Assembly (NCBI RefSeq): GCF_021228795.1
Contig: NZ_CP089309.1
Span: 1,612,001-1,676,000, forward strand
Reading direction: 5' to 3'
From: Thiocapsa bogorovii
GTDB lineage: Bacteria; Pseudomonadota; Gammaproteobacteria; Chromatiales; Chromatiaceae
DNA: 64,000 nt
Position 1 is the first letter of the stretch; every line of letters begins with the position of its first letter. Shown here one piece after another: positions 8,137 to 15,627 of this stretch. The position numbers were made by a program, and so were the translations under genes. Under the pieces are notes generated by a model that did not search any database, was not told the DNA's origin, and worked only from the letters and a program-made list of their open reading frames with translations.

Positions 8137-9813
8137 TTGAGCCGCGAAATCACGAACTCCGGGATGCCGACGTCGTACAGACAGGCGGAAGGCGACACGG
8201 CTGCGGGCGCTAATCGCAAGTGCGCAGACGATCCCGCGCGGTCGGAGACCCTGAGCATGCCGGGAAGCCTTTTGCACAGGACCTGGGAGGTCTCATCCGT
8301 ACCCGGCGCCGACCGGGTGGGGCGGGGAAGGCAAAGCCGTCATCCCGCCATCGACGCGGATGAGAAGTCGGATACGCTCGTAGTACCGAAGAAGCTGCCG
8401 AACAAGGGGGACAACCCCGCGGAGGTGGTGGAGGGAAGGGGCGTAGCCGAGGGGAACGCTGGAGAGGCGCCCACGCACCGGACACAGAGCCGGGATCGCG
8501 TGTCGATGGGTCTCGAAGGCGTACGCGAAGCGGCCCGCCGGGATCGGCGGGCACAGTTCACGGCACTGCTGCACCACATCACACCGACGCTACTGGAGGA
8601 GAGCTTCCATGCGCTTCGCCGGGACGCGGCGGCGGGGGTGGACGGCGTGACCTGGACCAGCTACGAGGGGGGCCTCGCCAGTCGGCTGGAGGACTTGCAC
8701 CGGCGGATTCATACCGGTGCCTATCGCGCCACGCCGTCGCGGCGAGTCTACATCCCCAAGGCGGATGGTCGTTTGCGTCCGCTGGGGATTGCCGCCTTGG
8801 AAGATAAGATCGTGCAGCAGGCGGTGGTGACCGTCCTCAACGCGATTTATGAAACGGATTTCTTGGGGTTCTCCTATGGCTTTCGACCTGGCAGGAGCCA
8901 ACACCAAGCGCTGGACGCGCTCTATGTCGCCATCGACACCAGGCCGGTCAACTGGGTCTTGGACGCAGACATCCGTTCGTTCTTCGACATGCTCGATCAC
9001 GGGTGGATGATGCGATTCCTGGAACACCGGATCGCGGATCGACGGATCCTTCGACTGATCCGCAACTGGCTGAAAGCAGGCGTCATCGACGAACAAGGAC
9101 GGCGGGTTCCCGGCGAACGGGGTACGCCGCAAGGTGCGGTGATTTCGCCGTTACTGGCGAATATCTACTTGCACTACGTTCACGACCTTTGGGCGCACCA
9201 ATGGCGCCGGCGGCACGCGCGCGGCCAGGTCATCCTGGTCCGCTATGCCGATGATAGCGTGTATGGATTTCAGGCTGAGGTGGAGGCGCGCGGCTTCCTT
9301 GCGGACCTGCGCGAACGCCTTCAGCGCTTCGGTCTGGAACTGCATCCGGAGAAGACGCGGCTGATCGAGTTTGGCCGCTACGCTGCTTCCAACCGGAAAC
9401 GCCAGGGATTGGGAAAGCCGGAGACGTTTGATTTTCTCGGCTTTACGCACATCTGCGGCAAGACCCGGAAAGGCCGATTCGCGATCGTCAGACGCACCGT
9501 CAAAAAGCGGATGCGGGCGACGCTGGCGGCGATCCGGGGGCGACTGAGGGAGCAGCGCCACGCGCCAATTCCGGAGCAAGGAAAATGGCTGGGCCGCGTC
9601 CTGCGGGGCTACTTCAACTACCACGCGGTGCCGGGCAATCTCAAACGCCTGGACGGCTTCCGAGCGGAAGTCACCCGCGCCTGGCGTCAGTCTCTCATGC
9701 GGCGTAGTCACAAGCACCGGATGCCCTGGTCGAGGTGTAACAGGCTGGCTCGAAAATATCTACCGTCGGTGAAACTGGCTCACCCCTACCCGACGGTTCG
9801 CTTCGCGTCATGA
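8137..9813 (+). CDS. ltrA: Group II intron reverse transcriptase/maturase
   Basis: Intron-encoded protein that splices and mobilises its own intron. RT motifs appear in order: RDAAAGVDGVTW, SRRVYIPKADGRLRPLGI, EDKIVQQAVV, FLGFSYGFRPGRSQH, the catalytic LVRYADDSVYGF, LHPEKTRLIEFGR and the GKPETFDFLGFTH thumb segment. The maturase X domain follows (LGRVLRGYFNYHAVPGN). No HNH endonuclease domain follows. The frame is open from 8137. The true start may be later, for example ATG 8257, because recognisable family sequence begins near residue 85. Catalytic YADD is intact, so the element may be active. Confidence 0.92.
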   Translation: MSREITNSGMPTSYRQAEGDTAAGANRKCADDPARSETLSMPGSLLHRTWEVSSVPGADRVGRGRQSRHPAIDADEKSDTLVVPKKLPNKGDNPAEVVEGRGVAEGNAGEAPTHRTQSRDRVSMGLEGVREAARRDRRAQFTALLHHITPTLLEESFHALRRDAAAGVDGVTWTSYEGGLASRLEDLHRRIHTGAYRATPSRRVYIPKADGRLRPLGIAALEDKIVQQAVVTVLNAIYETDFLGFSYGFRPGRSQHQALDALYVAIDTRPVNWVLDADIRSFFDMLDHGWMMRFLEHRIADRRILRLIRNWLKAGVIDEQGRRVPGERGTPQGAVISPLLANIYLHYVHDLWAHQWRRRHARGQVILVRYADDSVYGFQAEVEARGFLADLRERLQRFGLELHPEKTRLIEFGRYAASNRKRQGLGKPETFDFLGFTHICGKTRKGRFAIVRRTVKKRMRATLAAIRGRLREQRHAPIPEQGKWLGRVLRGYFNYHAVPGNLKRLDGFRAEVTRAWRQSLMRRSHKHRMPWSRCNRLARKYLPSVKLAHPYPTVRFAS

Positions 9814-9823
9814 CCCGAGGCAG

Positions 9824-9890
9824 GAGCCGTATGCGGTAATTCCGCACGTACGGATCTGTGCGGGGGGCGGGGGGTAACCTCCGTCCCTAC
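9824..9890 (+). other. Group II intron catalytic domain V and domain VI
   Basis: Domain V is the hairpin beginning GAGCCGTATGCGG with its AGC triad at 9825-9827, looping at TAATT and closing with CCGCACGTACGG. Domain VI is the following G-rich hairpin with the likely branch-point A in GGTAACC near 9874. These RNA domains form the ribozyme active site and give the intron's 3' limit. Confidence 0.8.
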
Positions 9891-10207
9891 CGCGACCCCT
9901 GAGGTATCCCAGGGTCTGTCCCCGTTTTCACGAGTCAAATATGTCGCAGAAATTGATGTTTAAGCGCTTGGTAGACAATGCCCTCGATTTCTTATCGAAA
10001 GCTATCGATGACTTGGATGAGCGCCCAAAATATTCGGTAATCCACTTTCATGCGGCTGTTGAGCTTTTCGTCAAAGCACGCTTGATGGCCGAGCACTGGA
10101 CGTTAGTGGTAGCAAAACGGCAAGAGCCCGATTGGACTAAATTTATTGCCGGCGATTTTCAGTCGGTTGGCTTGGATGATGCAGCAACTAGGTTGGATAA
10201 AGTCGTT

Positions 10208-11250
10208 CCTGATTACCAATGAGCCTCAGCCAACTTGAGCAGACGGTAGGGCATGGGCGGGGTTCGCGCGGCCGCAATGCCGAGGCGCGGCAGCATGGCC
10301 GCCAGGTCGAAGCGGCGATTGAACCGGTAGCAGAACTCCGCGAGGTAGCGCGGCAGATGTTGGGAGCTGGCCTTATGATAGGTGCCCCTCATCGCGGTCT
10401 TCACGTTGCCGAGGATGGTGTTGACCCACTTGCGCTCGGGCAACTCGACGCCGCCGGCGCCGCTGCCGGTCACCATGGCCTGGTGCTCGATGCCGGCATC
10501 CGCGATTCCGCGAAAGCAGGCGAGGCCGTCGCTGACGACGATGCTGTCGGGATGAATGAATTTGGCGGCCCAGTGCGCCAACTCGGTCTTGCGGAATCCT
10601 GCAACCACGCTCATGCGCAGCGCGATCGGGTGGCCCTTGTCGTTCTTGGCCACGGCGGCAACGAAGGGGTCTTGTTGGGTGAGCCGCGTCCGGGGTGCCG
10701 CCATGAACCTCGCCGCCCCAGTAGACGTCGTCGATCTCGATTACCCCGCTCAGTTGGCGATCGGCGTCGCGTTCGAGCATGACCTGCAGGAGCTTGTGCT
10801 TGACCTTCCAGGCCGTGGGGTAGGACACCCCGAGATGGCGCTTGAGCTCAAGCGCGGAGATGGCGTTTTTCTGTTGCGTGAGAAGATACATGGCGAGAAA
10901 CCAGACGGTCAGGGGCAGCTTGGTGTAGGCGAAGATCGTCCCGGCGGTCAACGAGGTCTGGTGGTGGCAGTGCCTGCACTGCATCAGCTCGCGCGTGCGC
11001 AGCGCCGTGAAGTCCTCGGCATGTCCGCACTCAGGGCAGACGAAGCCCGCCGGCCAGCGCCAGCCGAACAGAGCGTCGGCGCACTGCTCCTCGGTGCCGT
11101 ACTGCGCAAGAAAGTCAGGCAAACTCAGACCCTTCTGAAACTGGATGAGGTTCTTGGCCATGGTGCAGACTCCCGGTGGTGGTCACGGCACCAGTGTGCG
11201 ACCGCCGGTGGCTCAAAACGTGAGCCTGCGGAGTCTCGTTGGTAATCAGG
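10208..11250 (-). mobile_element. IS1595-like insertion sequence with 8-bp target duplication
   Basis: 1043-bp element. Both ends begin CCTGATTACCAA reading inward (10208 rightward, 11250 leftward), and the match continues imperfectly for ~25 bp. The direct repeat AAGTCGTT flanks it at 10200-10207 and 11251-11258, the 8-bp duplication usual for IS1595. It carries one transposase gene, which is frameshifted. It splits the HEPN/zinc-ribbon gene. Confidence 0.88.
10213..11161 (-). pseudogene. IS1595 (ISXO2-like) transposase, frameshifted
   Basis: The first frame (from 11161) has the zinc-ribbon start CPECGHAEDFTALRTREL and CRHCHHQTSLTAGTIF, then IEIDDVYWGGEVHGG with the first catalytic Asp. Near 10697 the reading frame breaks. 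The second frame continues as QQDPFVAAVAKNDKG, SIVVSDGLACFRGI, RKWVNTILGNVKTAMRGTYH and the YLAEFCYRFNRRF ending. A one-base deletion around 10697 explains it. Corrected length would be ~315 residues. The copy is probably inactive unless frameshifting occurs; IS1595 elements normally use one frame. The stop lies within the terminal inverted repeat. Confidence 0.85.
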
Positions 11251-12068
11251 AAGTCGTTAAGAGTGGCCTCTCAAAAAGAGAGTTAGAAGTATTTCGCGAG
11301 GTTACTAAACACCGAAACAAAACAGTGCACTTCTTTCATGAGGCGCACACAAGCAATGAAGCAAGTGCATTGAAACAAGAGGTGGCGAGAAAGCAACTGA
11401 CGGCTTGGTACTTTTTACATCGCTTAATCACTGAACAATGGAAGGACGTATTTGCTCCTTGGGTATCGCAGATAGCGGATGTTGATAAAAAGCTAAGAGG
11501 GCTTCATGAATTTCTGTCTGTTGTGTTTGAGAATCTTTCCTCAGAAATAGATTCACGAAAGGCAAACGGGTTTGTTTTCAAGCAATGCCCGTCATGCGGT
11601 TTCGAATCGCAACAGCATGAAGATGAACAAGAGACAATTTATGAATCCGAATGTCTTGTCTGTCGCTTAACCGAACGCTCTCTACAAATCGAATGTCCGA
11701 ATTGCGGCGAAACAGTGTTCTTCGAGAACGAGGGATTTTCGTCTTGCGGTAATTGCGGAAAACGATTCGAACCTGAAGATGTTGCGGATATTCTAATTGA
11801 TGATGGCGCTGCTCATATTGCGGCGAAAGATGGCGATGAATCATGGAGCCCAGGTAATTGCGGAGATTGTGAGGGCTATCACACTGTAGTGCGGACGCCA
11901 AACGATGAGTACGTATGCGCTTCTTGTTTTGGTGTTTTTGAAAGCCTGCAATGGTGCCAGTGGTGCAATGAACCAAATACGGGAGATATGGAGAACAGCT
12001 ATTGGGCCGGTTGCAACTTCTGTGATGGGAAAGCGGGCTGGGACAAAGATGATTAAACACGGGCCAAG

Positions 12069-12149
12069 GCATAACAACGCCGTAAACTCGGACGCATTTT
12101 TCGTTCACTGCGCTCACTACAAATTCGCCGGATACGTTTGGCGTTAAGT
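12069..12149 (+). repeat. attC-like site 1 (integron recombination site)
   Basis: 81 bp just after the HEPN/zinc-ribbon stop codon. The left end has GCATAAC and the right end GTTAAGT, which fits GTTRRRY. The inner arms CGCC(gt)AAAC and GTTTGGCG pair with a small bulge, as attC stems do. The sequence is closely related to attC-like site 2 (shared CTGCGCTCACTACAAAT centre), and both are 81 bp long. Confidence 0.65.
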
Positions 12150-12170
12150 TATAAAGAGGGACAGGCAACC

Positions 12171-12539
12171 ATGGGATACAGACGGTATCGAAGAGGGAGC
12201 CGCTCTTCATCGATGGTCGATGACGTGGCGTACATCAGCTCCCGAGTGAGCTGGAAGGGCGCTCTTCTATTGGGCGTGTTAGCATTCTCCCTCTTCTATT
12301 TTGTGCTGCCCGCCTGGATGGCCTCACTCATAAGCGAAAGGCAGCACAGCACGTTCTACCCGATGCTAGAGACGGTCTTCGGGCGGCGAGTGCATTGGCT
12401 CCAATGGATAGGAATTGCCTGCGGACTTGTCAGCCTACTTTTCGCCTTCAGAAACTATCACTTTGGGAGCACCGCTGGCCGCGAGGAACGAGGGCTGGTC
12501 AGTTTCTTAGCCAGGCTCCTTGGAAGGAATATCGATTGA
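12171..12539 (+). CDS. Small two-transmembrane cassette protein, unknown function
   Basis: 122 residues from ATG 12171, preceded by GAGGGA as ribosome site. The frame opens earlier (12138), but that start lies inside the attC site. A basic N-terminus (GYRRYRRGSRSSS) is followed by two hydrophobic helices (WKGALLLGVLAFSLFYFVL and WLQWIGIACGLVSLLFAF) and a short cytoplasmic tail. The layout resembles the membrane N-terminus of some Mrr-type nucleases, but no nuclease domain follows. It directly precedes the KAP NTPase gene on the same strand and could be its membrane partner; that link is inferred. Confidence 0.6.
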   Translation: MGYRRYRRGSRSSSMVDDVAYISSRVSWKGALLLGVLAFSLFYFVLPAWMASLISERQHSTFYPMLETVFGRRVHWLQWIGIACGLVSLLFAFRNYHFGSTAGREERGLVSFLARLLGRNID

Positions 12540-12542
12540 CGA

Positions 12543-12609
12543 ATTTAACAAGCAGCTCCAGCGGAAAGCGGAAAGCGGAAAGCGGACAGCGGAAAGCATC
12601 ACGTTAGCC
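12543..12609 (+). repeat. Degenerate attC-like interval with GCGGAAA tandem repeat
   Basis: Begins ATTTAAC (fits RYYYAAC) and ends GTTAGCC, about 67 bp, between the two-TM gene and the KAP gene. The middle holds five 7-bp units of GCGGAAA at 12561-12595 (the fourth is GCGGACA) instead of a clear stem. It is either a decayed attC or a simple intergenic repeat. Confidence 0.3.
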
Positions 12610-12626
12610 TCTATAGGAAAAATGCA

Positions 12627-14036
12627 TTGAATCTGAAATTCAAGCCAATCCGATTTGATCCAGATGACCCGTTTAAATCGGATCGTTTGGATAGAAAAGA
12701 AGAGATTCTTAACCTCACATTGCTAGCGCAAAATGTAGACTCTCCAGCCGTGATAGCAATCGATTCGCGATGGGGAACAGGAAAGACAACTTTTATCAAA
12801 CTATGGGAGCACCATCTCAAAGCAGGAAATACTCCTTCATTATATTTCAATGCATGGGAAACCGATTTCTCAGAAGATCCTTTGGTTTCATTTCTAGGAG
12901 AAATGAACGAAGGTCTCAAGAGTTTGATCGGCGCCTCAGAGGAGACCAATGAGGCATGGGAGAAAACCAAGGCTGCTGGAAAACAAATAGCCAAACGAGG
13001 CATTCCAGCACTGATAAGAATTGCGACAGCGGGCATCATTGATGCTGATAAAATAATCGAAGATGAGATAGCTAAAACTGCTGGGTCTTTGGCTGGCGAT
13101 GCACTCGATAGCTACCTCCAACAAAAAGATGCAATATCAGAGTTTCATAGCGCCCTAACTGAGTTTATTGAGAATTCCGCAAATGGGAATCACCTCATTA
13201 TTTTTGTAGATGAATTAGATCGCTGTAGGCCGAACTATGCCATTGAACTGCTGGAAAGAATCAAACATTTATTTAATATAGAGGGCTTGGTGTTTGTGTT
13301 GGCTCCCGATAAAGGGCAATTGGGTCACTCTATCAAGGCTGTCTATGGAAACGGAATCGATGCAGATGGATATCTTCGCCGATTCATTGATTTTGAATAC
13401 AAGTTAAAGAGGCCAGATATAAGCAACTATATTGAATCACTGCTTTTATCATTCGAGCTTGAGGAGTTCTTTACCCCAAGAAAAAAATATCAAGAATTTC
13501 AGTACGACTATGGGCATTTGAAGAATGTCTTTATTGTGCTTGCTGTCGGACTTCGGCTTTCTTTGAGGGAGGTTGAGCAATTCCTAGCAAGTGTCAATAT
13601 CGCAGTTAGAACAGCAAAAGAAAATCAGTTCCTATTTCCCGCTTTGCTAGTTTTCTTGATGTTGGCAAGGCACTTCAAGCCTGACGCCTATCAACGATAC
13701 ATTTCCGATGAAGGCGACGAATCAGAACTGATTGATTATCTCTATCAGATTGTCCCAGAGAAAAATAGAAAGAAGAGTTTTGAATGTGCGCTAATTGAGG
13801 GTTTTCTAATAGCGGCAAAGAAAGATCAATTCAGAACAAGTGACTCAATTGCTTTGCTGAAGCACAAGGATGTTATTCAAGACGAGGAGTTGGATTACGA
13901 GGAAAAGCAGTACTCCGAAACAGTTGTTAATGTTGTGAAACGGCCAGCGGCAATGGGCCACGGCGTCAACCTAGAGCTACTTACAGCTCGGATTGATTGG
14001 TTAAGAAGGTTTGAGTTTTTAGATGTTGAAGGCTAA
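12627..14036 (+). CDS. KAP family P-loop NTPase (cassette gene)
   Basis: 469 residues. Walker A is SRWGTGKTTFIKLWE near residue 50 and Walker B is HLIIFVDELDRCRPNYA near residue 190. FNAWETDFSEDPLVSF and the sensor-like LVFVLAPDKGQL region are typical of KAP NTPases. Between Walker A and B an Ala/Lys-rich insertion (AWEKTKAAGKQIAKRG, IRIATAGII) could be membrane-associated. The start codon is TTG at 12627 with AGGAAAA upstream. The stop codon TAA (14034-14036) lies inside the R'' box of attC-like site 2, typical of integron cassettes. Base composition is far more AT-rich than the chromosome. KAP NTPases occur in several phage-defence systems; that role here is inferred. Confidence 0.88.
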   Translation: MNLKFKPIRFDPDDPFKSDRLDRKEEILNLTLLAQNVDSPAVIAIDSRWGTGKTTFIKLWEHHLKAGNTPSLYFNAWETDFSEDPLVSFLGEMNEGLKSLIGASEETNEAWEKTKAAGKQIAKRGIPALIRIATAGIIDADKIIEDEIAKTAGSLAGDALDSYLQQKDAISEFHSALTEFIENSANGNHLIIFVDELDRCRPNYAIELLERIKHLFNIEGLVFVLAPDKGQLGHSIKAVYGNGIDADGYLRRFIDFEYKLKRPDISNYIESLLLSFELEEFFTPRKKYQEFQYDYGHLKNVFIVLAVGLRLSLREVEQFLASVNIAVRTAKENQFLFPALLVFLMLARHFKPDAYQRYISDEGDESELIDYLYQIVPEKNRKKSFECALIEGFLIAAKKDQFRTSDSIALLKHKDVIQDEELDYEEKQYSETVVNVVKRPAAMGHGVNLELLTARIDWLRRFEFLDVEG

Positions 14037-14111
14037 CAAGGCCGTAAACGCGGACGCATTTTTCGCTCGCTGCGCTCACTACAAATGCGCCGGTTACGGC
14101 TGGCGTTATGC
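14031..14111 (+). repeat. attC-like site 2 (integron recombination site)
   Basis: 81 bp from GGCTAAC to GTTATGC (fits GTTRRRY). The arms GCCGTAA..GCG..CGCATTT and AAATGCG.CG.TTACGGC are complementary with unpaired extra bases, the classic single-strand attC fold. It overlaps the stop codon of the KAP gene. Confidence 0.8.
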
Positions 14112-14139
14112 GCCAGAAACCAGCCAACAAGAATAGGCC

Positions 14140-14586
14140 ATGAAATATTCCGGATCATGTCTTTGCGGCAAGGTCACTTTTGAAGTGGACGGCGAGTTCC
14201 AACACTTCTTTCTTTGCCACTGCGCATACTGCCGAAAGGATACAGGCTCGGCTCATGCGGCAAATCTATTTTCCAGCACCGCGGTGATTCGATGGCTAGC
14301 TGGCGAGGATCAAATCTCAACATACAAACTTCCTAATACTCGCCACCAACGTAGCTTTTGTGCTAGCTGCGGTTCGGCATTGCCAAACGTACAACTAGGA
14401 GACCTTCTCCTCGTACCTGCGGGATGCCTCGATTCCGATATTTCGATTCTGCCATCAGCCCATATTTTTGTAGGCAGCAGAGCGAACTGGGATAGCGCAG
14501 AAAACAGGGACAGACGACGTTTAATATCGCCTAACCCGGTGCCTCAACCGGCTCGGCTGAGCATGGCGTTGGCCGTGGAAGTCTGA
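14140..14586 (+). CDS. GFA-domain (CENP-V/GFA) protein, copy 1, altered C-terminus
   Basis: Zinc-binding GFA family protein, related to the glutathione-dependent formaldehyde-activating enzyme fold. Metal ligands: GSCLCGKVTFE, CHCAYCRKDTGS and RSFCASCGSALPN. The first ~118 residues are almost identical to copy 2 (16122-16520). After SRANWDS copy 1 diverges at ~14498 into an unrelated tail that reads through attC-like site 3 to 14586. So copy 1 has lost its native last ~12 residues but keeps all metal ligands. The leader from the upstream GTTATGC to the start is also shared with copy 2, so a whole cassette was duplicated. Confidence 0.8.
   Translation: MKYSGSCLCGKVTFEVDGEFQHFFLCHCAYCRKDTGSAHAANLFSSTAVIRWLAGEDQISTYKLPNTRHQRSFCASCGSALPNVQLGDLLLVPAGCLDSDISILPSAHIFVGSRANWDSAENRDRRRLISPNPVPQPARLSMALAVEV
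14529..14574 (+). repeat. Truncated attC-like site 3
   Basis: Begins with a perfect RYYYAAC box (GCCTAAC) and ends CATGGCGTTGGCC. The right half (CCGGCTCGGCTGAGCATGG) is identical to the right arm of attC-like site 6, but the spacer is very short (46 bp total), as if an internal deletion joined two sites. Confidence 0.45.
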
Positions 14587-14597
14587 GAACCACAGAA

Positions 14598-15275
14598 ATG
14601 ACCAGAATCTTCATGCCCACATCGGGACCCGAGGACTGGAAACGGTTTCTTGCCGAACCCGAGAAGCACTGGAAAACCGGCAACTCCGCGAAGGCGCTTG
14701 CGTATTGCTGGGAAGAATCGGGAGACATCCCAGGCGAGATAAGAGCGGTTCTCGCCCGCGCGCCGGCATTGGCGGAAATTGAAGCGCTGTTCTGCATCCC
14801 CGAGCATCAGGTTCAGATACCTGGAGGATCAAGACCGTCGCAAAATGACGTATGGGTGTTAGGTAGAACATCGCATGGCTTGGTCTCAATAGCAGTTGAA
14901 GGGAAGGTATCGGAATCTTTCGGCCCGACAATTGCCGAGTGGTTCAAAGACCCATCCGTTGGGAAGAAACGACGGCTACAGTTCTTGTGCCAAGAGCTTG
15001 AGATCGGTTTCCCGCCAGCAAACGGCCTTCGCTACCAGCTCTTTCATCGAACCGCGTCAGCCATTATCGAGGCTAAAAGGTTCGGTGCCGCCGACGCAGC
15101 AATGGTCGTGCATACATTTAGCCAAAACGATGATTGGTTCGATGACTACGCTGCATTTCTCGCCGCCGTCGGCGTACCAGCCGAGATCAATGGTGTCTCG
15201 ACCAAGCGTCTTGGTTGCGGTCTTCGACTACACCTCGGATGGGTACACGGCGCAGAAAAATGGCTGCGGGCATAG
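14598..15275 (+). CDS. DUF6946-like cassette protein, possible nuclease fold
   Basis: 225 residues, beginning MTRIFMPTSGPEDWKRFLAE. I recognise it as similar to proteins placed in DUF6946, frequent in integron cassettes and accessory regions; that name is from memory. A segment VWVLGRTSHGLVSIAVEGKV has an E-x-K pattern near residue 100, which occurs in PD-(D/E)XK nucleases, but a fold cannot be proven from this. Stop TAG 15273-15275 is followed 9 bp later by attC-like site 4. Composition is between cassette and chromosome values. Confidence 0.6.
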   Translation: MTRIFMPTSGPEDWKRFLAEPEKHWKTGNSAKALAYCWEESGDIPGEIRAVLARAPALAEIEALFCIPEHQVQIPGGSRPSQNDVWVLGRTSHGLVSIAVEGKVSESFGPTIAEWFKDPSVGKKRRLQFLCQELEIGFPPANGLRYQLFHRTASAIIEAKRFGAADAAMVVHTFSQNDDWFDDYAAFLAAVGVPAEINGVSTKRLGCGLRLHLGWVHGAEKWLRA

Positions 15276-15284
15276 CAAAGAAAC

Positions 15285-15361
15285 GGCCAACAAGCGCACC
15301 AGCCCGATGCCAAACTGCGGCCGGCGCTTCGCACGGGTCCGCAGTTTGCGCGGGCTGTGCT
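15285..15361 (+). repeat. attC-like site 4, right core box missing
   Basis: Starts GGCCAAC. The left arm GCACCAGCCCGATGCCAAAC and the right arm (CCGCAGTTTGCGCGGGCTG at 15339) form a long imperfect stem with extra unpaired bases. No GTTRRRY box follows. Instead CGGCCAAC recurs at 15372, so the right core has been lost. Confidence 0.55.
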
Positions 15362-15496
15362 GAAAGAAAAAGCGGCCAACTTCAAATGATTCAGATCGGC
15401 AATTCTCGGTGTTCGGACGCTCCCACAGCCTCGACCGCTTGCGTTTTGCGCGGGTCTCCTCGCTGGTCGAGTTCCGGTGACAGTTTACTTAATTCC
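15362..15496. other. Short cassette-array gap, no gene recognised
   Basis: 135 bp between attC-like sites 4 and 5. Frames are short and unlike known families. It may be the remains of a deleted cassette. Confidence 0.4.
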
Positions 15497-15613
15497 AAGC
15501 AACCCACCCGACCACGCCCTCAAAAGCGACCCCGGCGAGCGCGTTCGAGCTCGGTGCGAGCGGCAATCGGCGGTGGGCGCGCTGTCCGGGTCGCTTTAGG
15601 GTTGCCGTTAGGT
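15497..15613 (+). repeat. attC-like site 5 (integron recombination site)
   Basis: Long form, ~117 bp. The right end is GTTAGGT at 15607-15613, an exact GTTRRRY. The arms AAAGCGACCCCGG..AGCGCG and CGCGCT..CCGGGTCGCTTT pair over ~20 bp. The left core is weak (AAGCAAC at 15497). It lies upstream of the BRCT cassette. Confidence 0.6.
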
Positions 15614-15627
15614 GACAAGGAGAGAAA

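Larger units (their letters stand above)
7990..9890 (+). mobile_element. Group II intron (boundaries approximate)
   Basis: A ~1.9-kb retroelement containing a reverse transcriptase/maturase gene. The 5' end carries GCGCCAGGACAAACTGGC, typical of domain I starts. The 3' end carries an unmistakable domain V at 9824-9856 and a G-rich domain VI hairpin ending ...TCCCTAC at 9890. The 5' boundary is uncertain: the canonical GUGYG start is not exact here (GTGATGCG at 7990). It sits next to a helicase remnant on one side and the cassette array on the other. Confidence 0.85.
9941..12056 (+). pseudogene. HEPN-like/zinc-ribbon protein interrupted by an IS element
   Basis: The N-terminal part (9941-10207, 89 codons) contains HFHAAVELFVKARLMAEHW. 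The remainder (11259-12056, 265 codons) contains KHRNKTVHFFHEAH, an R-x4-H motif as in HEPN RNases, and then several Cys-pairs (CPSCGFE, CLVC, CPNCGETV, CGNCGKRFE, CGDC, CASC, CQWCNEP, CNFCDGK). Removing the IS and one copy of its 8-bp duplication rejoins the two halves exactly in frame as ...RLDKVVKSGLSKREL, giving an intact 354-residue protein. The gene is clearly AT-richer than its surroundings and is followed by an attC-like site. HEPN assignment is inferred from the helix and motif pattern. Confidence 0.75.
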
